From positions 501 to 26,353 of the IMG/VR virus record IMGVR_UViG_3300030090_003975: a stretch of 25,853 bases of DNA. The stretch is one strand, 5' to 3'. Shown here in pieces: positions 25,048 through 25,853 of this stretch (the first letter of the stretch is position 1; each line of letters starts with the position of its first letter). This DNA comes from a virus. Below the pieces are notes generated by a model that was given only the letters and a program-made list of their open reading frames with translations, searched no databases and was not told the DNA's origin. The translations under genes and the position numbers were made by a program.

Positions 25048-25853
25048 CTAGTGTTTAATTTGTTTTGATTTACCTCTTAATACCTGAGTAATTTCTTCTA
25101 AATTAATATTTGATAATCTTAATTTTGCTTTTCTAGTTTCAGCAAATTTTTCTTTTTTAAATCTTTGAACAATATATTCGGGTACGTTTGATCTAGTTGA
25201 TATTATTGCGTATGCTATACATTTATACATAGCCTCTTCCGCTAGCTTGTGTACCTGCATCTCTTTATCTGTACCTATACTGTCGCTTATATAATCTAAT
25301 ATTACGGTTTCACCACTTATATTAGAACTAAAATGTATTTTTCCAAGTCTTTGATCTATATAGAAAGATCCGTTAATCTGAGCGTGTTGAGGATCTAAAC
25401 CATATCTATTACCCCTCATTTTCCAATGAAGATCATCTTCGTAGTTTTGATTAATATGCTCCGCGTGTGTCAAACTTTTATAGTTTTTCCAAGTTGAAGA
25501 CTCGGTTTCATTACCAGCTGGTGATTTTAAATAATCATTAAACGTCCAGTTTCTAACAGATATATCATCTACATTATTTGTTTCTGTAAGCGTAGTGTTT
25601 GCATCAGTAAATTCATGAAAAGAAACCACAACTATATATACAGTGTTTATATTTTGAACATCTACCTTTTCTAAATACTTATCTGTCGTGTTATCTCCAG
25701 CAACAGTCCACTCCATATAACTACTATCACCATTATAGTTTTGTAAATCAAATATATCTACACTAGAATTTGGACTAGGTGTATCTCCAGCTGTAGTAGA
25801 AGTAAAATTATTAGTATTAGGATCTGGCATTGTGGTACTTAAACCAACTCTTA
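25048..25853 (-). CDS. Connector-like structural protein (5' end probably outside window)
   Basis: The first Met in the window is at 25830, giving 260 residues. The frame stays open for seven more codons to the right edge (RVGLSTT), with no in-frame stop, and this extension reads like protein. The bases before 25830 also lack the A/T-rich leader seen at other starts. The true start is therefore probably outside the window. The first part is Asn/Thr/Ser-rich; the middle has YIVVVSFHEF and FYIDQRLGKIHFSS; the C-terminus is helical and basic (VHKLAEEAMYKCIAYAI, VPEYIVQRFKKEKFAETR, LRGKSKQIKH). The C-terminal block resembles connector or tail-tubular proteins next to the stabilisation gene in marine phages. 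The stop TAG is 3 bases from the next ATG. Confidence 0.72.
   Translation of the reverse strand, partial: RVGLSTTMPDPNTNNFTSTTAGDTPSPNSSVDIFDLQNYNGDSSYMEWTVAGDNTTDKYLEKVDVQNINTVYIVVVSFHEFTDANTTLTETNNVDDISVRNWTFNDYLKSPAGNETESSTWKNYKSLTHAEHINQNYEDDLHWKMRGNRYGLDPQHAQINGSFYIDQRLGKIHFSSNISGETVILDYISDSIGTDKEMQVHKLAEEAMYKCIAYAIISTRSNVPEYIVQRFKKEKFAETRKAKLRLSNINLEEITQVLRGKSKQIKH

Overview
The window looks like one block of the late (virion) region of a tailed phage, most likely an uncultured marine phage infecting a member of the Bacteroidetes (Flavobacteriia-like). What the sequence shows: every credible gene lies on the minus strand, the DNA is strongly AT-rich, and genes are packed with gaps of 0-44 bases or with TAATG stop/start overlaps. 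Leaders before the start codons are A/T-rich and lack a clear Shine-Dalgarno sequence, as in Bacteroidetes. I saw no tRNA, insertion sequence, CRISPR or strong terminator. Two proteins have signal peptides of the flavobacterial kind (followed by SQ or CQ). One of them carries GCMDP-type repeats and a DSYGDGIC motif, both familiar from secreted proteins of marine Bacteroidetes. These host clues are inference from recognised patterns, not a database match.

Transcription runs right to left. It starts with a connector-like protein (25853-25048, 5' end outside the window). Next come a 2161-residue tail/stabilisation protein (25044-18559), a 509-residue structural protein (18554-17025), a 129-residue structural protein (17018-16629) and a 164-residue cupin-fold protein (16584-16090). 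A three-gene set follows that matches the order and character of the T7 ejection-core genes 14-15-16: a small Gln/Ala-rich helical protein (254 aa), a medium helical protein (520 aa) and a giant protein (3232 aa, 9.7 kb, more than a third of the window). The giant protein combines an N-terminal peptidoglycan-binding-like segment, long coiled coils, hydrophobic segments, an HEFLH zincin motif, a complete HAD phosphatase signature and a conserved helical/hydrophobic C-terminal core. It fits the 'large polyvalent protein' type carried into the cell with phage DNA.

Left of the giant gene is a run of small accessory genes. They encode a signal-peptide-bearing beta-barrel-like protein ending in Phe (359 aa), a single-pass membrane/coiled-coil protein (103 aa), a membrane-anchored thioredoxin-fold protein without CxxC (120 aa) and a basic SFCAR...RRRWKC protein (123 aa). 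Then come a PAP2 phosphatase with all three catalytic motifs (175 aa), a Lys/Ala/Pro-rich basic protein with an exact 27-bp tandem duplication (80 aa), a 45-aa CWKGYE microprotein and a secreted Cys-rich protein that runs off the left edge. Several of these act, or appear to act, at the host envelope.

The points most worth a second look are the architecture of the giant ejection protein, including a recurring xFSK/R linker that brackets its HAD domain, and the envelope-directed accessory cluster.
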